The position numbers and the translations under genes were made by a program. This document shows positions 24,766 through 33,529 of a DNA stretch of 64,000 bases, piece after piece. The number at the start of each line of letters is the position of its first letter. The first letter of the stretch is position 1. Origin of the DNA: Emticicia sp. CRIBPO (GTDB taxonomy: Bacteria; Bacteroidota; Bacteroidia; Cytophagales; Spirosomataceae); contig NZ_JAAAKV010000007.1 of assembly GCF_009905725.1 (NCBI RefSeq), positions 248,001 to 312,000 of the forward strand, read 5' to 3'. The notes beneath the pieces were generated by a model that saw only the letters and a list, made by a program, of their open reading frames with translations, was not told the origin of the DNA and made no database searches.

Positions 24766-25383
24766 ATGAAATTCGCCCTATTCGCTATCTTTATTTCTTT
24801 ATTGCTAGCGTACTACACCCAATCTTACATTGTAACAGAAAATGAAATCTATAATTTCTATTCAACACAACTATCCTACGAACAAATAGAAAGTCTTCTA
24901 AATCAGCAAAACAAGTGGGTCTGGCTGGGATACGTTTTTATTCCTGTTATTTATTTGCTGAAAATCAGTATCATTTCCCTGACTTTGCTAAGCGGTTTAT
25001 TTTTTAGCCAAATCAGCAAACCTCGTTTTTCAGAAGTCTTCTCAATTGTAGCTAAGGCTGATCTGATTTTGCTAACTCCTGCCGTATTAAAAATCGGATG
25101 GTTTACTTTTCAGACCAACTATACCCTTGAAGACGTTCAGTACTTTATGCCAGGCTCTTTGCTTAATTTCTTTGAGCCAACCCTGGTCGAAAAATGGCTA
25201 CTATACCCATTGCAAGCCTTGAATGTTTTCGAATTAGGCTTTTGGCTCTGGGTCGCTTATGAATTGAAACCATCTTTTAAAGAGGACTTCACAAGGTCAT
25301 TTCAAACAGTCGCTTTGTCTTATGGAAGCTGTTTTATGATATGGATTGTTTTTGTTGCTTTTCTTACCCTTAATCTTTCTTAA
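24766..25383 (+). CDS. Multi-pass membrane protein of the peptide locus
   Basis: The 205-residue protein begins with a signal-anchor helix and has about five hydrophobic segments (roughly 1-18, 50-82, 92-112, 140-165, 178-203). It has no family that I can name with confidence; the segment spacing is loosely like YIP1-type proteins. It precedes the thioredoxin-like gene by five bases and the exporter, so it is probably part of peptide maturation, export or immunity. Confidence 0.7.
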   Translation: MKFALFAIFISLLLAYYTQSYIVTENEIYNFYSTQLSYEQIESLLNQQNKWVWLGYVFIPVIYLLKISIISLTLLSGLFFSQISKPRFSEVFSIVAKADLILLTPAVLKIGWFTFQTNYTLEDVQYFMPGSLLNFFEPTLVEKWLLYPLQALNVFELGFWLWVAYELKPSFKEDFTRSFQTVALSYGSCFMIWIVFVAFLTLNLS

Positions 25384-25388
25384 TTGCA

Positions 25389-25898
25389 ATGAAGCGAATT
25401 ATTAAGTTATCAATTCTCAGTTGCTTTATTTTTATCGTCGGCTACTTGATTTATCAGATCGTAGAACAGCTTCAACAAAAAAAAGAGACTCTGCAATTCA
25501 CACAAACACTTCAGCCTTTTAAAATACTTAATGTACACGGCGACAGGCAATTACTAGACTTTGCTTCTGGTCGGAAAATGATTTTTTTCTTTTTTAATAC
25601 TGAGTGTGATCACTGCCAGGCTGAAGCGAAGCTTATCCGTAGAGAACTCCGTCAGTTAAAAAAAACCAACATTTACTTTATCTCCACAGAATCCATTGAA
25701 ACGATTAGGGCTTTTGGAAAAACCTATGATTTACTAGTTACTTCTAATGTTACTTTAGGGCAGATTGATGGCAAGGAAGTCTTTGAAAAATTCGGGGTCA
25801 ACACCTTTCCCATGGCTTTTATCTATTCTGAAGATGGTAAATTATTAAAGAAATATACCGGAGAGGTAAAAATAGAAGCTATCACGAAATACTTATGA
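25389..25898 (+). CDS. Membrane-anchored thioredoxin-like protein
   Basis: The 169-residue protein has one N-terminal transmembrane helix (about 7-25) and a periplasmic thioredoxin fold with active site CDHC (C73-C76) in FFFNTECDHCQAEAKL and a cis-proline in NTFPMAFIY (about 147). Layout is like TlpA/ResA or AhpC/TSA-related reductases. Next to a two-cysteine peptide and its exporter, it probably forms, breaks or shuffles the peptide's disulfide. The His in the CxxC dipeptide is DsbA-like; it does not prove oxidase direction. Confidence 0.82.
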   Translation: MKRIIKLSILSCFIFIVGYLIYQIVEQLQQKKETLQFTQTLQPFKILNVHGDRQLLDFASGRKMIFFFFNTECDHCQAEAKLIRRELRQLKKTNIYFISTESIETIRAFGKTYDLLVTSNVTLGQIDGKEVFEKFGVNTFPMAFIYSEDGKLLKKYTGEVKIEAITKYL

Positions 25899-25934
25899 TT
25901 TAGATTTTTTTTCTCACACTATTAAAAAGCACTT

Positions 25935-28049
25935 ATGAACCTGAAACCCCTCTTTATACCTCAACGTGACCAGACAGATTGCGGGGTAACCTGCCTGCTG
26001 TCGGTCATCAGGATGCATGGCGGTGATGCCAGTCTGGAAACCCTCAGGATACAAAGCGGCACAAGCCTGCAGGGTACTACTTTACTGGGCCTTCAGCAAG
26101 CCGCAAGCATCTATCACCTTCACGCTGAAGCCTTCGAAGTGGACGAACCGGAGGTTTTTAAAAAAGAAGCCACGTTTCCCTGTATCCTGCACGTGGTCAT
26201 AGATCAGAAACTTGAGCACTATGTCATTTGCAACGGAATTAATAACAATGGCTTTGAAATAATCGACCCGGCTCAAGGCATAGAGACATGGAGCGAAACA
26301 GAGCTATTGCAGCGGTGGCAATCAAGAGCAGTGCTGATTTTAAACCCCGGAGAAGGTTTTGAAAAAACAGAACAAACGCGGTCAAAGAAAATCCTCTGGA
26401 TAAAAGCCCTGATCAAAGATGACCAGCCGCTCCTCGGGATTGCCGTAGCCTTAGGTATATTGATAGCCGTTTTGGGAATGATTACCGCTGTATTTTCCCA
26501 GAAGTTGATTGATGAAATACTCCCTAAACAGCAAACCACCAAACTGTGGATGGGGCTGGCCCTCTTGTTTATTCTGTTAATGGCCCGTGCAGGATTCAAT
26601 TACCTGAGAAGTTATTTCCTCATACGCCAATCCAAAGATTTTAACAACCGCATAATGGATGATTTTTATGAAAAGCTTTTACAGTTACCCAAAACTTTCT
26701 TTGATACCCGCAAAACCGGGGAGATCATCGCCCGGCTGAGTGATACCCGCCGGATACAAACCGTTATCAGCTTTCTAGCAGGAAATGTGATCATAGACAT
26801 CCTGATTTCCCTGGTGTCTGCCGGGTTCTTGTTTTATTACTCATGGTCCATTGCCTTGTTGTCATTGCTGGGTATTCCGCTGTTTGGTGGTTTAGTGTGG
26901 GCCTATCATGACAGAATAATCGCTGCTCAAAAAATGGTAATGAGTCAATATGCGGCAACAGAGAGTTTTTTTGTAGACACGGTTGGAGGTATCAATGTTA
27001 TCAAATCCGGCAATAAAGAGTCCTTTTTCCAGACTATCGGGAAAAAAGTCTACTCCTTTTTTCAGGAAAAAATCTATCGCTTGGGCCGGTTGGGAACACA
27101 GTATGCATTATACAACGAAATCATAAACGCTTTGATGATTTCGTTGATTCTGGCTTTTGCATCTTACCAGATTTTGCAAAAAGACCTGAAAACAGGTGAA
27201 ATGATGGCCGTTCTGTCTATCGCAGTAGGGATGCTGTCATCATTATCAAAACTGGCCACCACTAACATACAGATACAGGAAGCTAAGGTGGCCTTCGACC
27301 GCATGTACGAATTCGCGGAAACAGAGCCGGAAATAAAAACCATCAGGTCCGAAGCTCCGGGCAAAATTGATCAGATAGAATTTAGAAATGTCAGCTTCCG
27401 TTTTCCGGGCAAAAGCCCGTTGCTAAAAAACGTCTCGCTTACATTAAGAAAAGGACAACTCACCACCCTTACGGGAGAGGTGGGCTCGGGTAAAAGCCTG
27501 GTTCTTCAGATTTTACAAAAGTTTCAAAAACACGATGCGGGCCTGATCGTCATCAATTCAGAAACCGGCTTTAATACGATTCCGGTAGAGACATGGCGTA
27601 ACAGCATAGGCGTACTGCATCAGGACACAAAGATATTCAACGGAACGTTACTTGATAACATCATCCTGGGGGATGTCGCGGCAGAAGCTGAAAAGGCGAT
27701 AGAATATTGCCGGAAGTATGGGTTTTCATATTTCTTTGAGGTCCTGCCCCAGGGCTATCTTACGATCTTAGGAGAGGATGGTGTAAAACTATCAGGAGGG
27801 CAAAAACAATTGCTGGCATTGGCCAGGGCATTATATCATAATCCGGAAGTATTGCTCCTTGACGAACCCACCTCCGCGATGGACAAAAAAACAGAGGCTT
27901 TTGTAATGACCCTGCTGGAATCCATAAAACCCGATAAGATCATACTGATGGTGTCTCACAGGGATACGCTTTCGAAGTATTCGGATAAAACGTATGTTTT
28001 GCAGAAGGGGGAGGTTTTAAATGATATAAAAGAAGAATCAGTATGTTGA
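25935..28049 (+). CDS. Peptidase-containing ABC exporter (C39, PCAT type)
   Basis: The 704-residue protein joins three parts. A C39 peptidase (about 1-135) shows Q10, catalytic C16 in TDCGVTC, H95 in EHYVI and D111 in IIDP. A six-helix ABC exporter membrane domain follows (about 155-450). The ATPase (about 475-700) has Walker A GEVGSGKS, signature LSGGQKQ, Walker B VLLLDEPTS and an H-loop SHRD. It should cut the Gly-Gly leader and export the core peptide. No HlyD-like adaptor gene is adjacent. Confidence 0.95.
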   Translation: MNLKPLFIPQRDQTDCGVTCLLSVIRMHGGDASLETLRIQSGTSLQGTTLLGLQQAASIYHLHAEAFEVDEPEVFKKEATFPCILHVVIDQKLEHYVICNGINNNGFEIIDPAQGIETWSETELLQRWQSRAVLILNPGEGFEKTEQTRSKKILWIKALIKDDQPLLGIAVALGILIAVLGMITAVFSQKLIDEILPKQQTTKLWMGLALLFILLMARAGFNYLRSYFLIRQSKDFNNRIMDDFYEKLLQLPKTFFDTRKTGEIIARLSDTRRIQTVISFLAGNVIIDILISLVSAGFLFYYSWSIALLSLLGIPLFGGLVWAYHDRIIAAQKMVMSQYAATESFFVDTVGGINVIKSGNKESFFQTIGKKVYSFFQEKIYRLGRLGTQYALYNEIINALMISLILAFASYQILQKDLKTGEMMAVLSIAVGMLSSLSKLATTNIQIQEAKVAFDRMYEFAETEPEIKTIRSEAPGKIDQIEFRNVSFRFPGKSPLLKNVSLTLRKGQLTTLTGEVGSGKSLVLQILQKFQKHDAGLIVINSETGFNTIPVETWRNSIGVLHQDTKIFNGTLLDNIILGDVAAEAEKAIEYCRKYGFSYFFEVLPQGYLTILGEDGVKLSGGQKQLLALARALYHNPEVLLLDEPTSAMDKKTEAFVMTLLESIKPDKIILMVSHRDTLSKYSDKTYVLQKGEVLNDIKEESVC

Positions 28050-28726
28050 ACTTTACAAACAATAAAATGAATCAAAAGAAATCCAAAATTGACCACCATA
28101 ATAGAGAATATGTGATGGGCTTCGCTTTTGTTTTTTTTATCGTTATTATTCTTAGCATCAATCCTTCTTCGTCGGATCAAAGTAATGTCGAAAAAGTAGT
28201 GATGAAAATCTCAAATCTAGCCCTGATTGTTTCACTGATAGCCCTCGTTTACAATTTGATTTCAGGTATTTTTGATGAAAGACACAACAGAACTGAGAGA
28301 TATTTCTATTATACACAATTCCTTTTTAACCACAGACAAGCCTTCAGACTTCAGAACCTAGAACACATACTGCAACTTGAATTACAGAGTCAAAATACAG
28401 GAATAGACGCTATTCTTCGAAAGAAAGCATTCACAGAAACATTCCGTTTTCAGGAACACTGTATTCATCATTTTCGGGTAATAAAAAATATGACAGATTC
28501 CTTAAATGACTCGCCCTTAAGAAATCGTGAAAATGAAAGCATACACCTTCTTATCAAAAGCAATTATGATTTAGAGACTCTGATACCCTTTATAACCTTT
28601 GCCAAGGGCATTTCAAAAGAATTGTCAGAGAAAGAAGATACGAAGGAGGAGGTAAAGAAAAAATATAAAGCACATGTCCAAAGTCTGAATCTGTTAATTG
28701 AACAACTAAAAAAGTATGTCCAATGA
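28043..28726 (+). CDS. Unrecognised membrane protein after the exporter
   Basis: The 227-residue protein has two hydrophobic helices (about 26-42 and 55-77) and a long soluble, helical C-terminal part rich in Gln, Glu, His and Arg. The ATG at 28043 overlaps the exporter's end by seven bases; an alternative ATG at 28067 removes eight residues. It overlaps the following miniprotein gene by four bases. The coupling suggests it belongs to the peptide locus; function unknown. Confidence 0.7.
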   Translation: MLNFTNNKMNQKKSKIDHHNREYVMGFAFVFFIVIILSINPSSSDQSNVEKVVMKISNLALIVSLIALVYNLISGIFDERHNRTERYFYYTQFLFNHRQAFRLQNLEHILQLELQSQNTGIDAILRKKAFTETFRFQEHCIHHFRVIKNMTDSLNDSPLRNRENESIHLLIKSNYDLETLIPFITFAKGISKELSEKEDTKEEVKKKYKAHVQSLNLLIEQLKKYVQ

Positions 28727-28884
28727 ACACAAAACTGATTGTAATTAAATGGTTGAAAATTATAATAGGCACCCTGGCCGTGGTCTGGGTGGCTGTGAAA
28801 GAAAGGTTAAGCCAAACGGATCATATGGTAATTCTGGGGATAATTATCGCGGGTTTTTTATTCAAACATTTTGAAAGAAATTAA
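28723..28884 (+). CDS. Two-helix membrane miniprotein ending the locus
   Basis: The 53-residue product has helices at about 9-24 and 34-48 and charged ends (MNTKL, KHFERN). Its ATG overlaps the preceding stop codon (ATGA), strong evidence that this short frame is translated. The layout is close to the 55-residue protein at 24533, so the locus may carry two related miniproteins. Confidence 0.65.
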   Translation: MNTKLIVIKWLKIIIGTLAVVWVAVKERLSQTDHMVILGIIIAGFLFKHFERN

Positions 28885-29111
28885 GAGCGTTTTGATTATC
28901 CTCACGTAAGTTTAATCAAGAAACCACACACCAGCATTTTTCGTTATTTGTTTAACTCAAATGGCATGACGATGAAAGGCCTCAGATCAATTATGGAGCT
29001 TTGTTTGACCAGGACATTATAGGCCGTTTTTATCATGTTCATCGCGGCTTACGCTTATATTAAGCATACTACGTTTTGACCCTATTAATGCCATGAAGGC
29101 CATCATAAAAC
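28885..29111. other. Non-coding stretch with possible gene remnants
   Basis: No complete gene is seen. Reading + strand frames at 29034-29100 gives FIAAYAYIKHTT, then after a shift RFDPINAMKAIIK, which faintly recalls the C-terminal end of MacB/FtsX-type permeases. The match is too short to call. Confidence 0.3.
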
Positions 29112-29136
29112 AAAAAATCCGGGTTTCCCCGGATCA
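29112..29136 (-). terminator. Rho-independent terminator of the ftsA-ftsZ transcript
   Basis: ATCCGGG and CCCGGAT form a perfect seven-base stem around TTTC, followed on the minus strand by a T-rich run. The stem touches the ftsZ stop codon. Confidence 0.75.
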
Positions 29137-30468
29137 TTCTATCAGATTTTGTTTTTCGAGTTCGTGGTAAAACTGCCGCAGGTTGATCCTGTCCAGGTTT
29201 TTGCTGTCCATGTCGTCCAGTGAAGTCAGGTTTACACCGTATCTCTTATAAGCCGGCTGCTCCGTAAGCCCCTGGGCGTTATAGCCGCTCTTGATCATCT
29301 CTTTATACGCCTGAAGAAACTTGTCTTCCTGTTCAAAAAGCCCCATCTGCTGCTTGTTGATCGGCTGAAGCGGGGTTTTGGTTTTAAACACCGGTTTCTG
29401 AGGCAAAAGACTGTCTATGCCCAGGCCCACTTTCGATTCGGTGTCTATGACGATCTCATCTTCTTTTATCGTATCAATATCGTCAAAACGTGCGGCTACG
29501 ATCGTCACCCTCACTTTATCTTTCAGTGAGCGGTCAATAGCAAACCCGTGTTTGAATATCTTGGCCCTTGACTTGATCTGGCTTTCCACAAAATCGGTGA
29601 CTTTGCTCTGGTCAGACATCTTAATTTTGTATTCAGGAAGCTCGTCTGAATAAGCAATCGAAACCAGGATCCTTTTCGCTCCTTTGATCTCGTTGTTTTC
29701 CAGCAAAGGTGAACTCAGGGCTTTCTCGATAGCCAGCGAAGCACGGTCGGTGCCCGAAGCTTCAGCAGAGCCCATCACCGCATGTCCGGCGTCTCCCAAC
29801 ACGGTTTTGACATCGGCAAAGTCAAGGTTGACCTTACCCGGTCTGGTGATCAGCTCGGCAATACTTTTAACGGCATTGGCCAGGACTTCGTCAGCATTCA
29901 GATAAGCCTCATCCAGGTCCAGGTCACCGTACATTTCAGCCAGACGGTCGTTTTTGATCACCAGTACTGTATCACAATATTTCTTCAGTTCGGCAATACC
30001 CTTAGCCGCCTGTTCAAATTTATCTATCCCTTCATGTCTGAACGGGTCGGTAACAATACCCACCGTCAGTCTGCCCATTTCTTTCGCTATTCGGGCAATC
30101 ACCGGAGCCGCCCCCGTCCCGGTTCCCCCACCCATACCGGCGGTGATAAACACCATTTCTGTAGGATCAGAAAGCATGTCTCTCAGTGATTTTTCACTTT
30201 CTACGGCAGCCTGCTCTCCTACCCTCCAGTCGGTACCGGCTCCCAGTCCTTTCGTCAGCTCTGCTCCGAGCTGTATCTTAAGCACATCTTCCGGAAATTG
30301 TTTCAGGGCCTGTGCGTCGGTATTACAAACAACAAAATCCACACTGTAAACCCCGCGGCTGTGCATGTTCAGAATGGCGTTTCCGCCACCGCCACCCACA
30401 CCGATCACTTTGATGATATTAGGCAGATCGGATTTAAATTCAAGGTCGTAATCGTGGTCGTAAATCAT
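29134..30468 (-). CDS. ftsZ: Cell division protein FtsZ
   Basis: The 444-residue tubulin homologue forms the cytokinetic ring. GGGGGNAILNM (about 24-34) and the tubulin signature GGGTGTGAAP (about 112-121) are present, followed by a conserved GTPase core to about residue 330 and a long C-terminal linker with a short conserved tail. The length is on the long side, as usual in Bacteroidota. It is the last gene of the minus-strand division cluster, 25 bases after ftsA. Confidence 0.97.
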   Translation of the reverse strand: MIYDHDYDLEFKSDLPNIIKVIGVGGGGGNAILNMHSRGVYSVDFVVCNTDAQALKQFPEDVLKIQLGAELTKGLGAGTDWRVGEQAAVESEKSLRDMLSDPTEMVFITAGMGGGTGTGAAPVIARIAKEMGRLTVGIVTDPFRHEGIDKFEQAAKGIAELKKYCDTVLVIKNDRLAEMYGDLDLDEAYLNADEVLANAVKSIAELITRPGKVNLDFADVKTVLGDAGHAVMGSAEASGTDRASLAIEKALSSPLLENNEIKGAKRILVSIAYSDELPEYKIKMSDQSKVTDFVESQIKSRAKIFKHGFAIDRSLKDKVRVTIVAARFDDIDTIKEDEIVIDTESKVGLGIDSLLPQKPVFKTKTPLQPINKQQMGLFEQEDKFLQAYKEMIKSGYNAQGLTEQPAYKRYGVNLTSLDDMDSKNLDRINLRQFYHELEKQNLIE

Positions 30469-30493
30469 AAGTTTGTCAGATTATTAGTAAGCT

Positions 30494-31897
30494 TTATTTT
30501 TCGTAGCGATCGTTCATGTCCTCATCTTTCATAAAGTCCTTGACCCGGTCAAAGAGACTCTTGCTTTTCTGTTCCCTGATCTTCCTCTCATCTCTTACCG
30601 TTTTTTTCACGGCTGAGAGCTTGTCATGGTCAGGAACAGGCTCAGCGATCGGAGCATGCTTAAAAATGGTATTGTCTACCCGGTTATCAAAATCAACATA
30701 GGCAGACAGCATCAGACCCAGGACGGTCGAATACTTGGGTTTCTTCAGGTTCTCAAAATCTGTAAAGTCAATATTCCGGTTGATGCGGCCTTTGCGTATG
30801 CTCTTGATTTTACAGACATCAGAGAAGATGTCTTTGATGATGGCCATGGATGATGTCCCTCCGGTCAGGATGATGCCGTTGGTCAGCACCCCGTCGTATC
30901 CTGATCTCACAATCTCGCTTTTAACAATGGCCGCAATTTCTTTCAGTCTCCACTCGGTTACCAGGGAGGCGTTCTTCAATAAAATCTCCACAGGAGCCAG
31001 CCCTTCTTTTCGGTCTATGACCAACACTTCGTTCGGATTAATGCTGCTTGAAGGGATATTGCCACACAGTTTTTTAAGCCTTTCGGCCTCATGAAACTGA
31101 ATGTTGAACGCTTCCATCAAATCTCTTGAAATGGCGTTTCCGGCGATAGGGAAAGACACAAAATGCCTCATCCCGTTTTTATGGAATATGATAACTTCTG
31201 TCAGATCCGCCCCGATATTCACCAAAGCCACACCGGCCCTTTTATCTTCGATGGTATGGTCAAGAAGGAGGAAAGAATCAGCAATGGGTGAAAGCAACAC
31301 ACTTTCAATGCCCAGCGGCGGATTGGACTTTTGTCCCTCCACTTTCGCCTTCACATTCTTGATGGTGTAATAAAGATTCTCAAGGCTCTCGTTTCTGGCA
31401 CTGATAAAGTAAAAATCTCCACCCACCTGAACACCAAAACGGCCAACGATTTTCTCGTTGACTTTAATATCATTTACCGTAAAATCCTGCGGAAGACAGT
31501 GCAGCATAACACGCCCCGGCTGAGGTTTGAAAGTTAACCGCACATCTTCAATAAGCTTCTCCACATCGTGCTGATGAATCTGCTTATTGTCTCCTATTTT
31601 TGTTACTTTTCCTTTATGATAATGTCCCTGTATATCAAGATTGGAAATATTGATATTGATAGATTCCAGGTCAAGCTCAAGATTCTCCGCCAGTTCATCC
31701 AGTACTTCATCGATAATTTCAATGGTTTTAGATGCATTGACAATTTCTCCTTCAAACAAAGCCTCATCTTCAGGCGTAATGTTCCTCTCTACAAAACCTT
31801 TGATTTTAAAGACGTCATTTTTCTGCATGACCCCTGCAGCGGCACAAATTTTCGAAGTACCGATATCAACACCAACAACCAAATTTTCTTCTGTCAT
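30494..31897 (-). CDS. ftsA: Cell division protein FtsA
   Basis: The 467-residue actin-like protein ties FtsZ to the membrane. The N-terminus VVGVDIGTSKICAAAG (about 7-22) is the phosphate-1 motif, and later ILTGGTSSM (about 351-359) is the adenosine motif. The SHS2/1C region lies between. The C-terminus is long and charged and its final helix is not strongly amphipathic to the eye. It lies directly upstream of ftsZ. Confidence 0.95.
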   Translation of the reverse strand: MTEENLVVGVDIGTSKICAAAGVMQKNDVFKIKGFVERNITPEDEALFEGEIVNASKTIEIIDEVLDELAENLELDLESININISNLDIQGHYHKGKVTKIGDNKQIHQHDVEKLIEDVRLTFKPQPGRVMLHCLPQDFTVNDIKVNEKIVGRFGVQVGGDFYFISARNESLENLYYTIKNVKAKVEGQKSNPPLGIESVLLSPIADSFLLLDHTIEDKRAGVALVNIGADLTEVIIFHKNGMRHFVSFPIAGNAISRDLMEAFNIQFHEAERLKKLCGNIPSSSINPNEVLVIDRKEGLAPVEILLKNASLVTEWRLKEIAAIVKSEIVRSGYDGVLTNGIILTGGTSSMAIIKDIFSDVCKIKSIRKGRINRNIDFTDFENLKKPKYSTVLGLMLSAYVDFDNRVDNTIFKHAPIAEPVPDHDKLSAVKKTVRDERKIREQKSKSLFDRVKDFMKDEDMNDRYEK

Positions 31898-31978
31898 AAT
31901 AGATTTAAAATACGGGATACTAAAATCCGGTTTTCACGCCACAGTTACCAAATAATACACAAACATATTGAAAATCAC

Positions 31979-32743
31979 TCAATTACAAACAATTTGATTT
32001 TCATATTTTAAACTTATATGTTCAAAACCCTCCCATTCCTTGTTAGGCAATATCTGCTGATAGAATACCATCAGTTTTTTTAATTTCGATTCAATTTTTT
32101 CGGGCTTGCCAAATTCGATTTTATGCTCCCCGAGCAAAGGCACCAGATAGACTTCCTTATCCCTTTCAACGTTGATCTGGGTGATCTGGGCACTCCAGAA
32201 CGGGTCTTTGATCAGGCGGTTCACAAGGGCCATTACATCTTGGTTTTTCTCTGCCTTCAAGCCTTTCAGATTAGTAAAAAAAACGCCGCTTAACAGGGGC
32301 ACCTTGGAGGAATGTACTTTGGACACAGGGAAAAAAGTACCCTCTTCATCCATATAGCGATCCTCTCTCACACCCTCTCCCAACACCCTCGCAACAGGAA
32401 TATAAGGTTCTGCCTCAATGATCAGCTGACCGTTAAGATCTGTAAATGCCTCACAAGACTTGATCTGCTTATTTCTCAAAACCCTTTTTTCCAGTTTTTT
32501 CAGGTCGATGTTTTCCAGGATTTTACCGTCAACGGGGTCATTCCCGAACTGCGTGACACTTTTTTCAATTTCTTCTTTAGAAACAAGAAACTGGTCGGTA
32601 TTATTGCTTATTTTAACAACCAGTCCCTTACATCTTCTAGAAGAGCCTGAGCGGGTGGCAGAAATGATGATAAATAAAGCGGTCACAATTACCGTTGCCA
32701 GTAACATATAACCTCCGTATTTCTTAAAATCAAATTTTGCCAT
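31979..32743 (-). CDS. ftsQ: Cell division protein FtsQ/DivIB
   Basis: The 254-residue bitopic protein has a short cytoplasmic start, one transmembrane helix (about 11-28), a POTRA domain (about 38-115, GLVVKISNNTDQFLVSKEEIE) and a beta domain (about 118-245). Position between the GNAT-like gene and ftsA, length and architecture support FtsQ, although primary sequence is weakly conserved in this family. Confidence 0.85.
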   Translation of the reverse strand: MAKFDFKKYGGYMLLATVIVTALFIIISATRSGSSRRCKGLVVKISNNTDQFLVSKEEIEKSVTQFGNDPVDGKILENIDLKKLEKRVLRNKQIKSCEAFTDLNGQLIIEAEPYIPVARVLGEGVREDRYMDEEGTFFPVSKVHSSKVPLLSGVFFTNLKGLKAEKNQDVMALVNRLIKDPFWSAQITQINVERDKEVYLVPLLGEHKIEFGKPEKIESKLKKLMVFYQQILPNKEWEGFEHISLKYENQIVCN

Positions 32744-32752
32744 GTCCTTATT

Positions 32753-33529
32753 TTACAGATTTTCAAGAAACCCGTTAGGGTCTTCCATCATTTTAAAGCG
32801 ATCAGAATCTTTAGGTTCAAGATCGTTCTGACACCAGTCTTTTAATATTTTAACGTCCGGATTCCATTTGAATCCATCCCAGAATTCCAGTCCTTTGTGG
32901 TCCCTGATTTTATACAGAGCCGCGGGTTTGTAGGCCGTGCCCAGGTAGACCGCTTCTTTACCATTATCTTTACCCCACTTAATCACCCGCCACATCATCC
33001 ATTTTCCAAGCGAGTGCGACCTCATGTACTCCGTATCAAAAAAAGCAAACCAGTAGTGTACCAGTTCGTCATTAATAGCCGCCAGCACATATCCGAAAAT
33101 ATGGTCTTCATTACTGAATTTAAAGAAATGCGTTCCCGTTTCCTGGCTCAGAATATAATCCCAGCGTTCCAGGCTCATGTTATCCTCACCGATTCTCTCG
33201 TTGATGTATGACTCACAAAACGCCACAAAAGCCGTGTCTTTGATATCAAATTCACTCTTTGGGATCACGTCAACCCGGATATTCAAAGGTTCCACCAAAC
33301 GGTTTACCCTCCTGTTTTCTGACGTGTCGTCAAACACCGCCAGATTGGCCCTGAGGCTCCTGGCCAGGTAAAAAATCTCACTCCCGATTTTCGTGTTTCC
33401 GGTATAAGGCAAAAAGCCGGTATTGTAAAGCTGACTTAACTCTTCCTGCGACTCTTTTTTGGCATATATTGCGTAATTAAAAGTGTAGGTTTTGTAGTCA
33501 ACGTTGTTTTCGGAGTAGAATATCTTCAT
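32753..33529 (-). CDS. GNAT-fold, arginyl-tRNA-protein-transferase-like protein in the division cluster
   Basis: The 258-residue protein looks like the C-terminal GNAT half of arginyl/leucyl-tRNA-protein transferases or FemX-like aminoacyl-transferases. Visible parts are GFLPYTGNTKIG and FYLARSLRANL (about 38-63), a core with GYVLAAINDELVHYWFAFFD (about 145-164) and a C-terminal YLGTAYKPAALYK (about 195-207). It lacks the N-terminal Cys-rich ATE domain. It starts where murG ends and precedes ftsQ by nine bases, a slot normally taken by murC in this phylum. Peptidoglycan cross-bridge addition or protein tagging are both possible. Confidence 0.55.
   Translation of the reverse strand: MKIFYSENNVDYKTYTFNYAIYAKKESQEELSQLYNTGFLPYTGNTKIGSEIFYLARSLRANLAVFDDTSENRRVNRLVEPLNIRVDVIPKSEFDIKDTAFVAFCESYINERIGEDNMSLERWDYILSQETGTHFFKFSNEDHIFGYVLAAINDELVHYWFAFFDTEYMRSHSLGKWMMWRVIKWGKDNGKEAVYLGTAYKPAALYKIRDHKGLEFWDGFKWNPDVKILKDWCQNDLEPKDSDRFKMMEDPNGFLENL

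Noticed and set aside
29034-29111. Possible C-terminal remnant of a MacB/FtsX-like permease
   Set aside because: Only about 25 residues in two frames show a faint resemblance, too little to call a pseudogene.
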